Part shown: piece after piece, positions 35,083 through 41,971 of the stretch
How the letters are laid out: each line of letters begins with the position of its first letter
Position numbering within the stretch: the first letter of the stretch is position 1
Assembly: GCA_015075105.1 (NCBI GenBank)
Contig: JABTUZ010000001.1
Location: 186,001-250,000 of the forward strand
Direction of reading: 5' to 3'
DNA: 64,000 nt
Origin: Leptospiraceae bacterium
GTDB lineage: Bacteria > Spirochaetota > Leptospiria > Leptospirales > Leptospiraceae
Position numbers and translations under genes: made by a program
Notes under the pieces: generated by a model
The model's database searches: none
Seen by the model: only the letters and a program-made list of their open reading frames with translations
What the model was told of the DNA's origin: nothing

Positions 35083-35420
35083 AAAGTCTTGTTGTTCTGT
35101 GTTTTATACTATTCAATTTTTTTTGCTCAGATAAATTACAATCCGATATCCAGAAATTGATTGAAGATAAAAATTATATTGCCCTTGCTATACTGTGCTC
35201 AGAAATTCAGGAAAATGTTTTTGAAAAAGAGTGTAGCCTCGGAATGAAAAAATCTGAAGAGGAAATATCGGATATCGTAAATGGACTAAAGGATTTGCCA
35301 TTTTCCAAAGTTCATGTAGAGCAAAATAAAAGAAAATTAATCGAAGTGTTGTTCAAAAAAAATACTCATCTTCAAATTAAATATTCACAGATTTGGAAAG
35401 AGTCAGTCTATGAAAATTGA
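35079..35420 (+). CDS. Small lipoprotein, unknown function
   Basis: 113 residues. The signal MKSLVVLCFILFNFFC has a lipobox Cys at residue 16, and the mature part is a charged helical domain with two further Cys (LAILCSEIQE, EKECSLGMKK). It overlaps rnhA by four bases and is the last gene before a repeat-rich region. No family was recognised; candidates include a periplasmic helical adaptor. Confidence 0.6.
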   Translation: MKSLVVLCFILFNFFCSDKLQSDIQKLIEDKNYIALAILCSEIQENVFEKECSLGMKKSEEEISDIVNGLKDLPFSKVHVEQNKRKLIEVLFKKNTHLQIKYSQIWKESVYEN

Positions 35421-35430
35421 CTAAGGATTT

Positions 35431-36345
35431 TTTATGCAAAAATGTGGGAACTCCAATTCAGAGGCCTGATGTCTGAGGTCTGATGGCCGAAATAGTGGAG
35501 GTAAAAATCTTTTTTAAATAGGTTTTATTTTTAGGTGAGTTTTTAATTTTGCACGTTTAATGTAAATTTGTACTTTTCGTGTAAAAATGTGGGAACTCCA
35601 CTTTTTCCAGTAAAGGGCATGTTTTATGCCAATTGTTCACCTTTTATGAATGTGGAACTTATTACGCTTATTTAGGGAATTTCAAGAGATTACGAACTTT
35701 TAATACAGATTTGGGACTTTTTCTGTAAAAGTTGAAAAATTTCTTCAGAAAATCGCAAAAATTTTATTTTATCGTGATATTATTTTAATGTAAATCAAGA
35801 TTAATAAGAAATAGTATGGGAAAAACTGTTTCAGAGTTGTTATTCCTAATTTTATATTAGGAGAATAACTATGAATCCAGAAAAATTTAGCGAACCCAAT
35901 CGAGTCTTATTCCCAGATAGTATATCATTTTACCTGAGGACTGAAACTATTTCGTCAGAGGATTACTTAAATGAATTGTTGTGAGAAATAAAGAATGTTT
36001 TGCTGTGGAAGACTTTGAGAAGTTGGATTGTGTTAAGACGGTGTATCAGGAAGAAGGAGCAAAATTTGCTAAAGAAAAACTTTCGTCCTGAGAATGCAGA
36101 TTGGATTGAATTAGCGATGAGAATCATTGCTCAATGGCTTGGCATTTCAAGAACAGCTCAGATGATTCTTCTTTTGTTGCTTGACTTGAGATGGGAACAT
36201 AATCATGATTTGCTTTAAGTTCTATGACTTTTTGAGTTCCACCCATCGTTTTTTCTATTTTTTGTAAATAGGTCGTTTACCTTTATAAGCAAAAGTTATA
36301 CATGAGAACAATAGGCTGATTTGACATAAGATGCGGAAATAAAAA
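35431..36345 (+). repeat. DUF1564 module, degenerate copy (direct repeat of 57566-58430)
   Basis: About 0.9 kb that aligns along its length with 57566-58430 in the same orientation: a ~430-base leader and a DUF1564 gene (here broken). The leader holds the words AAAAATGTGGGAACTCCA (35436 and 35584) and GTGGAACTT near 35654, each preceded by an imperfect ACG-TTTAATGYAGATTT-ACTTTTCGTG string. Apart from the broken gene I see no coding sequence in the 1 kb between 35421 and 36448. Confidence 0.85.
35871..36336 (+). pseudogene. Broken DUF1564 gene
   Basis: The ATG at 35871 follows AGGAGAA at good spacing and the product begins MNPEKFS, but an early stop occurs after about 35 codons (near 35980) and further frameshifts separate segments such as EKLDCVKTVYQEE-like and FRPENADWIEL-like peptides that are intact in the copy at 57958-58416. 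Part of the middle is deleted (the coding remainder is shorter than in the intact gene). Non-functional. Confidence 0.85.
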
Positions 36346-36448
36346 AAAAGCAAAACTAAAAAACTAAAAAACAAAAGAAGGCAGAAAATTACTATAGTGG
36401 AGCTATGCCTTAAAGAAACAAATGAAAAACTATTAGTAGGGGAGTTGA

Positions 36449-37555
36449 TTAAAGCGATCTTTCCCTTTGAAGTCTTTCTGAAAGAAATTTGGTAAATTTT
36501 TCCATTCCACAGAAGTTTAAGTGGGTGAAGTCTGCAAAATCTTCTGAACTAAAGAAATTTTTTGGGACAGTTAATAATTCTATATTAGAGAATCTTTTTA
36601 ATGCGTTAAGCGATACCTGTATAGGAGAATTTTTTAATTTTGATCCAATCTTTTCTTCTGCAAAAGGTGAAAATTGTAAATAGATTAAAAAGATTTTTTT
36701 ATCTCTATTTTCGACAGCGATCTTTTCCCAGGATATTAAAGCCTCTTTTCTTAAATTTAGAAATGCAGATTCGACTCCTGCTGGAAGACCGGGTGGAGAT
36801 TTTTTAGGGATACAAATATTTTGAGACTTTGAAAAATTTCCCCATTCCCAATAAAATTCAGACTGAATAAATAAATTCTTTAAAAAAATATTTTTTTGAA
36901 AATTATTCTCCCATTCGGAAAAAATTGGAGCCTCAACAGTATCTTTTAATTTTTTATCGAGAGTTCTGCTTTTTACAATTTCCATTTCTTTGGATAAATT
37001 TGAATTTAATTTTAGGAGTGGAAATCCTTGTAAGAAAAAATAATAACAATAACCAGAAATATTTTTGAAATAAAACTTACCCATATCAAAATCTTTTAAA
37101 GGCTCAGTTGAAAATGGACTGAAATTTTGAAAAAGAGATTTATGAGACTCTGAAATTAAATTTTTTGATGTAGTTACGGGAGAAATATTTAAAACTAAAT
37201 ACTTAAAATCAAACGTTTTACGAAACTCTCTTGTAAGAATAAGCATTCCTTCAGGTTGTTCAGATGGTCTCGGATAATAGAAAAAATGAAAATCCTTTTT
37301 TAATTTTTGTAATTCTTTTTTAAGATGAGTCGGGCTTATTCCACTCGTAATTTGACTATCGCCCAGAATAAGTAAGTCAATATTTTTTTTAGGAATTTTT
37401 CTTTTAGAAATTTCACTCCAAATAAAAGAAGTTCTTTCGACATAAACAGTAAGCAAATTTTCTAAAAATAATGAAATAGCATAATAAGAAAAAATAAAAA
37501 AAAGGAATACGATACCTTTTCGTTTTATAAATGAATAAATCAAATTACTATTCAA
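36449..37555 (-). CDS. DUF1574-like SGNH-fold membrane-anchored protein
   Basis: 368 residues with an N-terminal membrane helix (GIVFLFFIFSYYAISLFL) and an extracytoplasmic domain. SGNH-type blocks are visible: LLILGDSQITSGISP near residue 60 (Gly-Asp-Ser) and DFTHLNFCGMEKF near the C-terminus (D-x-x-H). This layout fits the Leptospira DUF1574 and DltD/AlgX-like group, which add or remove acyl groups on surface polymers. It is divergent from the riboswitch operon. Substrate unknown. Confidence 0.7.
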   Translation of the reverse strand: MNSNLIYSFIKRKGIVFLFFIFSYYAISLFLENLLTVYVERTSFIWSEISKRKIPKKNIDLLILGDSQITSGISPTHLKKELQKLKKDFHFFYYPRPSEQPEGMLILTREFRKTFDFKYLVLNISPVTTSKNLISESHKSLFQNFSPFSTEPLKDFDMGKFYFKNISGYCYYFFLQGFPLLKLNSNLSKEMEIVKSRTLDKKLKDTVEAPIFSEWENNFQKNIFLKNLFIQSEFYWEWGNFSKSQNICIPKKSPPGLPAGVESAFLNLRKEALISWEKIAVENRDKKIFLIYLQFSPFAEEKIGSKLKNSPIQVSLNALKRFSNIELLTVPKNFFSSEDFADFTHLNFCGMEKFTKFLSERLQRERSL

Positions 37556-37639
37556 TTTATATTATTTTTCAAATAAGTCAAATAGAATTATACAAATAGA
37601 TTTGACAATTTTTTGATGAGGAAAAGTTTGGAATTGTCC

Positions 37640-37760
37640 GAATGGAGGAAGTTGGGTGAGCCGTTAGGCAACTCCCTCGCTGTCCCGCAACTGTAATCTA
37701 TGCAATAATTTTCCTTTATTGAAAATTTTATGCATAGTAAGCCAGATACTCCTCTTTACA
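37640..37760 (+). promoter_or_regulatory. Cobalamin (B12) riboswitch
   Basis: The core reads GTCCCGCAACTGTAA at 37682-37696 and, after a variable A/T-rich arm, AGTAAGCCAGATAC at 37736-37749, which match the conserved B12-box elements; an upstream GTTGGGTGAGCCGTTAGGCAACTCC in pieces supplies the preceding stem. It lies in the 357-base space before the lipoprotein gene at 37913, on the same strand. It should repress the two downstream genes when adenosylcobalamin is plentiful. The exact 5' boundary and expression platform were not resolved. Confidence 0.88.
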
Positions 37761-37912
37761 GGAATATTTCTCGTGGAATGGGGATATTTCAGTATTGATT
37801 TCTTTTTAAGATATTTAGGTCTGTGAATTATTAATATCAGATTATAAATGTAAAAAGAAATTTTTGTAAAGTTGATCCTTTCTCCTCGGATACAAATTAT
37901 TTGGAGAAAAAA

Positions 37913-38518
37913 ATGAAAAACCTTTTTAAGAGCTTCACACTCTTACTGTTTATTTTGATTTCACTGATTTTTTCAGGATGCCAAAACAGTAATGAAAATT
38001 ATAAAAATCAAGCTGATACAAATGCGTTAGCCGGAATCCTTGGAGTTATTGCCGAGAAATCTAAGCTATTAGAATTGAACGGAAAATGGCAAGCAAATAC
38101 TGGTAGTGGAACATCGACTGCAAGTCTTACAACCATTTCTGCTGTGAAAGGAAGCACAGGTGCTTGGATTGATGATTCATCTTCTTTCGGTGGATATAAC
38201 ATGTGTGTGATTATTGTAGATTTTGATAACACTACAAAAACTATGATTACCCAAAACCCTGAAAAGCAGGGAAATTGTCCGAATGGATTTTCAGATTCCA
38301 ATAAAGGGAAATTCAATAAAATTGTTTGGACAACAGGTTCAAATCCGAATCAATTTTATTTTTGTTCGGTTACTTACGGGCAGGCTACCAGAGCATTGGC
38401 AGAGGCTGTCACAGACAATTCTGTGAAAACAAATCCTTCTGTAACCGGTTGTTGTTCAGGACAAACTTGTGCAACTGCAACCAACTCTTGGTCTAAACTG
38501 GACAGAGTGGCTCCGTAA
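37913..38518 (+). CDS. B12-riboswitch-controlled lipoprotein, unknown family
   Basis: 201 residues from the ATG at 37913 (GGAG seven bases upstream). The signal ends IFSGCQNS, a clear lipobox. The mature part is Thr/Ser/Asn-rich, beta-like, with Cys pairs at the C-terminus (VTGCCSGQTCATA). I do not recognise a family. It is the first gene behind the cobalamin riboswitch and ends one base before the next lipoprotein gene, which also contains a GCCSG motif. A role in binding B12 or a corrinoid at the outer surface is a reasonable inference, not a finding. Confidence 0.7.
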   Translation: MKNLFKSFTLLLFILISLIFSGCQNSNENYKNQADTNALAGILGVIAEKSKLLELNGKWQANTGSGTSTASLTTISAVKGSTGAWIDDSSSFGGYNMCVIIVDFDNTTKTMITQNPEKQGNCPNGFSDSNKGKFNKIVWTTGSNPNQFYFCSVTYGQATRALAEAVTDNSVKTNPSVTGCCSGQTCATATNSWSKLDRVAP

Positions 38519-38519
38519 A

Positions 38520-39380
38520 ATGCAAACCATGCAATTGAATTTTAGAGTATTGCAATTATTTAAGAGAGTAATTATTTTAGCTATATTTCTATTATTCAAT
38601 TGCACTCCAGAAAAATCTTCTGCAAAAACTAACTCGGCTATTTTGTTGTTGGCAATACTTGGTGGGTCGATGAATTCGGTTGCACTTCCACCGGAGGATG
38701 CCGCAGACAACGTAGTATCTGCACCCAACCACACAGGTGACGGATTTTACGATAAAAATAAAGCAATAAATGGTGTACGCGGCAGTGGGTGTTGTTCTGG
38801 CTCTACAGATGTATATTCTTTAAGTGCAACCGGAATTGGAGCAAGTATTGTTTTAGAATGGAAAAACAAAAAAATAGTGAATGGTGCTGGAATTGATTTA
38901 ATTGTATTTGAAAATCCTTTTAATATCAATGGAAACTCCAGTGCAAGGTTTATGGAGCCTCTGATTGTAGAAGTTTCAAGGGATAATATAAAGTATTGCG
39001 GTTTTTTTCCAAACTACACTCATACCAATGAAACAGTATATTCCAATGATCCGTCTAAATGGTTAAACTTTGCAGGAAAAACTCCAGTGTTGTACAACGA
39101 GGATACAAATAAAATTGCTGGAAATGATATTTACGATCTCTCAAAATCAGGTGGAGACGGATTTGATTTAGATAATTTAAGCTCCGATAATTCTTTTTCA
39201 ATAGGATGCAGCACAACTGTTGTAAATGATATTTTACAAAATGGATTTTACTATATTAGGCTTACAAGTGCTACAGACAGAGTCAACCCTGATTCTGGTG
39301 TAAAATTTCCAAAAGACTCCGGCGCATTCGATGGATCGGATATCGACGGAGTTTTTGCGAGATATAGGTCTTTGAGATAA
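38520..39380 (+). CDS. B12-riboswitch-controlled surface lipoprotein, second gene
   Basis: 286 residues from the ATG at 38520, one base after the previous stop; the signal IILAIFLLFNC gives a lipobox. The mature part has an N-terminal block NHTGDGFYDKNKAINGVRGS followed by GCCSGSTDV, then IVLEWKNKKIVNGAGIDLIV, FENPF and FMEPLIVEVSRDN, a pattern I associate with 'cell surface protein' families of beta-sandwich type found near B12 uptake genes in other phyla. No TonB-dependent receptor is present here. Likely exposed on the outer membrane. Confidence 0.72.
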   Translation: MQTMQLNFRVLQLFKRVIILAIFLLFNCTPEKSSAKTNSAILLLAILGGSMNSVALPPEDAADNVVSAPNHTGDGFYDKNKAINGVRGSGCCSGSTDVYSLSATGIGASIVLEWKNKKIVNGAGIDLIVFENPFNINGNSSARFMEPLIVEVSRDNIKYCGFFPNYTHTNETVYSNDPSKWLNFAGKTPVLYNEDTNKIAGNDIYDLSKSGGDGFDLDNLSSDNSFSIGCSTTVVNDILQNGFYYIRLTSATDRVNPDSGVKFPKDSGAFDGSDIDGVFARYRSLR

Positions 39381-40046
39381 TTATCTTGAAAGCCTAAACA
39401 ATGTAGCTTGATAGGCATTTCCCTCAGTGTTCAATGCTAAACTTTTTTCTTCCATTTTACCGTTTTCTTGATTTTGTATCTCACGGTAAATAGTGACAAT
39501 TTTTCTGTAATAGGATTCGATAAGAATTCCTCTCTTTACAGCTCCTGGCCCGGCGTTGTATGCAAGACAAACCAATCTTAAATCTTGAAACTCATTCATT
39601 AGTAGGTTCAAATATTCTACTCCAGAAGGAATATTTTCTTTTGCCAGAAAAATTGCATTTTCATCGTGCTTTTTTCCAGATTTATTTTTGATCCATTTGT
39701 AGGTGGTAGGCATTAGCTGCATATAACCTTTTGCATTTTTGTATGAAACTGCCTTTCTTTTAAAAACAGATTCGGTTTGAATTAGCGCAGTCAAAAATGC
39801 AGCTTTATTGATTGGTTTGCCGTCAATTTTGAGGTGAGCCGGAATTTCTAATTTTTTAGATTCTTGTAAAATAGTTTTTGCAAGCTCTGATTCCTCTTCT
39901 TTGATTATTCTGGTATTTTTAGAGGCTATATACCCTTTTAGCTCATTTTCCTTCAAGGATGAAGTAGTTGTTAAAATTGGATGTAATTGAAAGGCTCCAG
40001 CGAATAAAATCAGGATGCTTCCAGAAAATTTTAGTCTTTTCTTCAA
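39381..40046 (-). CDS. SLT-type lytic transglycosylase
   Basis: 221 residues with an N-terminal signal or anchor helix (GSILILFAGAFQLHPIL). The SLT domain (about residues 85-190) carries the catalytic Glu in FLTALIQTESVFK, GYMQLMPTTYKW and CLAYNAGPGAVKRG. It cleaves glycan strands with formation of 1,6-anhydro-MurNAc, feeding the recycling route to which the amgK-murU-like pair at 12287-14013 belongs. It is convergent with the B12 operon, with stops abutting. Confidence 0.9.
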   Translation of the reverse strand: MKKRLKFSGSILILFAGAFQLHPILTTTSSLKENELKGYIASKNTRIIKEEESELAKTILQESKKLEIPAHLKIDGKPINKAAFLTALIQTESVFKRKAVSYKNAKGYMQLMPTTYKWIKNKSGKKHDENAIFLAKENIPSGVEYLNLLMNEFQDLRLVCLAYNAGPGAVKRGILIESYYRKIVTIYREIQNQENGKMEEKSLALNTEGNAYQATLFRLSR

Positions 40047-40293
40047 TTCATTCTCCTCTTTATTGTGCGTTGCACTATAAATTCAATACCATTTTTTTGT
40101 GCATTGCACTAATGTAAACTAAAAATTTTCTTTTTTTCTTTGTTTGCGAAAAATATTCGCTAAATTTAACGTTAATTGAAGCATCACACTAGACTTTTTG
40201 GTTGAAAAAAATGATATGGTAGATAAAACAATTTCTTAATCCCGCCCCCAAGACACCCGACATCCATGCCAGACAAAGAGAAGGAAAGAAAAA

Positions 40294-41028
40294 ATGAAAG
40301 AGGAAATAAATGTTTGAACAGACTTTAAGAATATAGACGAAATTTTGTACAAAGACGCAGACTACTCCAGTGAACTAGATTATGTAGAACAAACTTCATG
40401 GATATTGTTTTTGAAATATTTGGACGACTTGGAGAAAGACCGAACAACAGCACCGAACAAACAGGCAAGAGTCTTGCCCTGAGCGGTGCCAAAGGGACAC
40501 GCCCATTATTGACAAAGATTACCGACAGTTTAGGCAACGCCCCTTCGACAGGCTCAGGAGCTGAGTGCCAAATCGAAAATGGTGAATAGTGAGCTTGTCG
40601 AACCAGACCATCACAACGCCCTGACAGGCGACGGACCTCACCGACTTTGTTAACAACAAGCTCTTTCCATATTTTAAAAAGTTTAAACAAAGTGCAGAAA
40701 GCCCAGAAACAATAGAATACAAAATAGATGAAATATTTAACGAACTGAAAAACAAGATTCTAAGCGGTTACAACCTGCGGGAAGTATTAAACCTTGTGGA
40801 TGAACTTCGTTTTCAATCAAAGACAGACTAACATGAAATGAGCCACTTATATGAAGCCAAAATTCCGAACATGAGAAATGCTGGTCGTAATGGAGGCGAA
40901 TACTGCACGTCAAGGTCTCTTATCAAGACTATCGTAAAAGTTGTGGTACCGAGAATAGGGCTAAAAATCTATGATGGTGCTTGTGGCAGTGCAGGTTTCT
41001 TATGCGAAGCATTTAATTACTTAAAAAA
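40294..41028 (+). pseudogene. hsdM: hsdM remnant (type I restriction-modification methyltransferase)
   Basis: Three frame-shifted pieces of HsdM follow one another: an N-terminal piece (ELDYVEQTSWILFLKYLDDL, near 40320-40440), a middle piece (LTDFVNNKLFPYFKKFKQ, 40636-40830) and the start of the catalytic domain (MSHLYEAKIPNMRNAGRNGG, YDGACGSAGFLCEAFNY; 40838-41025) where the SAM-binding motif begins. About 190 bases of unrelated, palindrome-rich DNA interrupt the first two. The catalytic N-P-P-F motif and everything after are lost. The base composition is visibly less AT-rich than its surroundings, suggesting acquired DNA. Confidence 0.85.
40544..40602. repeat. REP-like inverted pair inside the hsdM remnant
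   Basis: TTCGACAGGCTCA at 40544-40556 and TGAGCTTGTCGAA at 40590-40602 are inverted copies of each other with one mismatch, separated by 33 bases. A related CCCTGAGC...AAAGGG palindrome lies just upstream near 40478-40498. This is the kind of short palindrome often scattered between or inside dying genes. Confidence 0.7.
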
Positions 41029-41035
41029 CAGTCCC

Positions 41036-41050
41036 CTGAGCTTGTCGAAG
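41036..41050 (+). repeat. Third copy of the TGAGCTTGTCGAA word
   Basis: CTGAGCTTGTCGAAG marks the exact point where the hsdM remnant stops and the GIY-YIG fragment begins, consistent with an insertion or deletion at the palindrome. Confidence 0.6.
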
Positions 41051-41052
41051 CA

Positions 41053-41217
41053 TACGGATATATGTATATTCTTCAATGTGCAGATGGAAGTTTTTATACT
41101 GGAAGCACGAAGGAATTAAATTTAAGAATTGAACGACATAAGAACGGAGAAGGTGCAAATTTTACAGCAGAGAATTCACCAGTCAAGTTAGTTTACTATG
41201 AAATATTACTTTGGTGA
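41053..41217 (+). pseudogene. GIY-YIG endonuclease-like fragment
   Basis: 54 codons reading YGYMYILQCADGSFYTGSTK, then LNLRIERHKNGEGANFTAEN and PVKLVYYEILLW before a TGA. It matches the N-terminal part of UPF0213-type GIY-YIG proteins (Y-x-Y-I-L...Y-T-G-x-T...R...H), but the conserved C-terminal portion that follows YYE is missing. It has no ribosome-binding site of its own and lies between the hsdM and hsdR remnants. Probably inactive. Confidence 0.7.
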
Positions 41218-41239
41218 ATATCCAGCCGACTATTTTGAT

Positions 41240-41358
41240 TTTATGACGCTATTGCAAAAACCACTTTCAGGGCTTTTTACAACGCTATAAAATGGTGATT
41301 TTATTGGCTTTTTGAACAATTGCTTTTTCAAAATACGACTTTTTGCGGGTACGCCTTT
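41240..41358 (+). repeat. Dispersed ~120-bp repeat, copy A
   Basis: Shares near-identical sequence with 50845-50971 (inverted) and 61385-61509 (direct). It includes GGCTTTTTACAACGCTA and ATTGGCTTTTTGAACAATTG, and an internal hairpin (TTTTTGAA / TTCAAAAA-type arms). Translated, it would read LLQKPLSGLFTTL, stop, then GFLNNCFFKIRLFAGTPF; copies B and C have no stop. It runs in frame into the hsdR remnant. Confidence 0.9.
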
Positions 41359-41359
41359 T

Positions 41360-41653
41360 CTAATTATTGACGAGTGCTACAGGGGTGGTGCCAACGACGA
41401 AGGCAACTGGCGTGGAATTCTTGAATACTTTTCTCCTGCCGTTCAATTAGGTTTAACCGCTGCACCAAACCGAAAAGACAATGTTGCTACCTACCGTTAC
41501 TTCGGAGAGCCGGTCTATGTGTATTCCTAAGGCATCACTGACGGGTTTCTAACGCCTTACAAAGTAAAAAGGGTTCAAACAACATTGGACAAATATATCT
41601 ATGTTTCTGATGATACCATCATTTATTGCTTTCCAAAGATTTCTGTATGCTAA
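41360..41653 (+). pseudogene. hsdR: hsdR remnant (type I restriction subunit, helicase motif II region)
   Basis: The translation reads LIIDECYRGGANDEGNWRGI, LEYFSPAVQLGLTAAPNRKD, YFGEPVYVYS then a TAA, and continues in the same frame with GITDGFLTPYKVKRVQTTLD, matching the HsdR DEAD-type motif II (normally DECH) and motif III (T-A-T/A-P). Everything upstream and downstream of this ~95-codon piece is gone and the DECH His is Tyr. hsdS is not visible at all. Confidence 0.85.
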
Positions 41654-41784
41654 AAAGTTGTTTAATAATAAAGGCCGCCTTACGTCCTGTACTTCGGCGG
41701 AAGAGTGAGCGGGTTAAGATATGGCTTATTGTAAAAATGGCACAGTTCATAGTCTATCAGCGTGTCGTTAGTTTGGGCTAGCCC

Positions 41785-41880
41785 TCCCCTAAATCTGTTG
41801 GAACTCCCCCTAAAACTGTTGGAACTCCCCCTAAAACTGTTGGAACTCCACCTAAAACTGTTGGAACTCCACTTAAAATT
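41785..41880 (+). repeat. 21-bp tandem repeat, about four and a half copies
   Basis: The unit TGTTGGAACTCCCCCTAAAAC recurs at 41796, 41817, 41838 and 41859 with exact 21-base spacing and one or two substitutions in the later units, preceded by a partial unit. It lies 92 bases before the phosphatase gene, so copy number could affect its promoter. Confidence 0.92.
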
Positions 41881-41971
41881 CAGGTGGCATTATATTTAGA
41901 TTGTATTTTTGTGAATAAAAAATAGAATCAAAAAATATAGAAAAAAGGTTTGAATATATTGGAGAGTGAGT

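Noticed and set aside
36380-36480. A plus-strand peptide ELCLKETNEKLLVGELIKAI that looked like a coding fragment.
   Set aside because: It overlaps the 3' end of the SGNH-like gene on the minus strand, matches no family I know and has no start; chance in AT-rich DNA is likely.
37760-37912. A possible hairpin (AATAT...ATATT) between the riboswitch and the first lipoprotein gene.
   Set aside because: Only five AT pairs; the expression platform cannot be defined by eye.
39374-39387. A short AGATAATTATCT palindrome across two convergent stops.
   Set aside because: Stem too short and AT-only to call a terminator.
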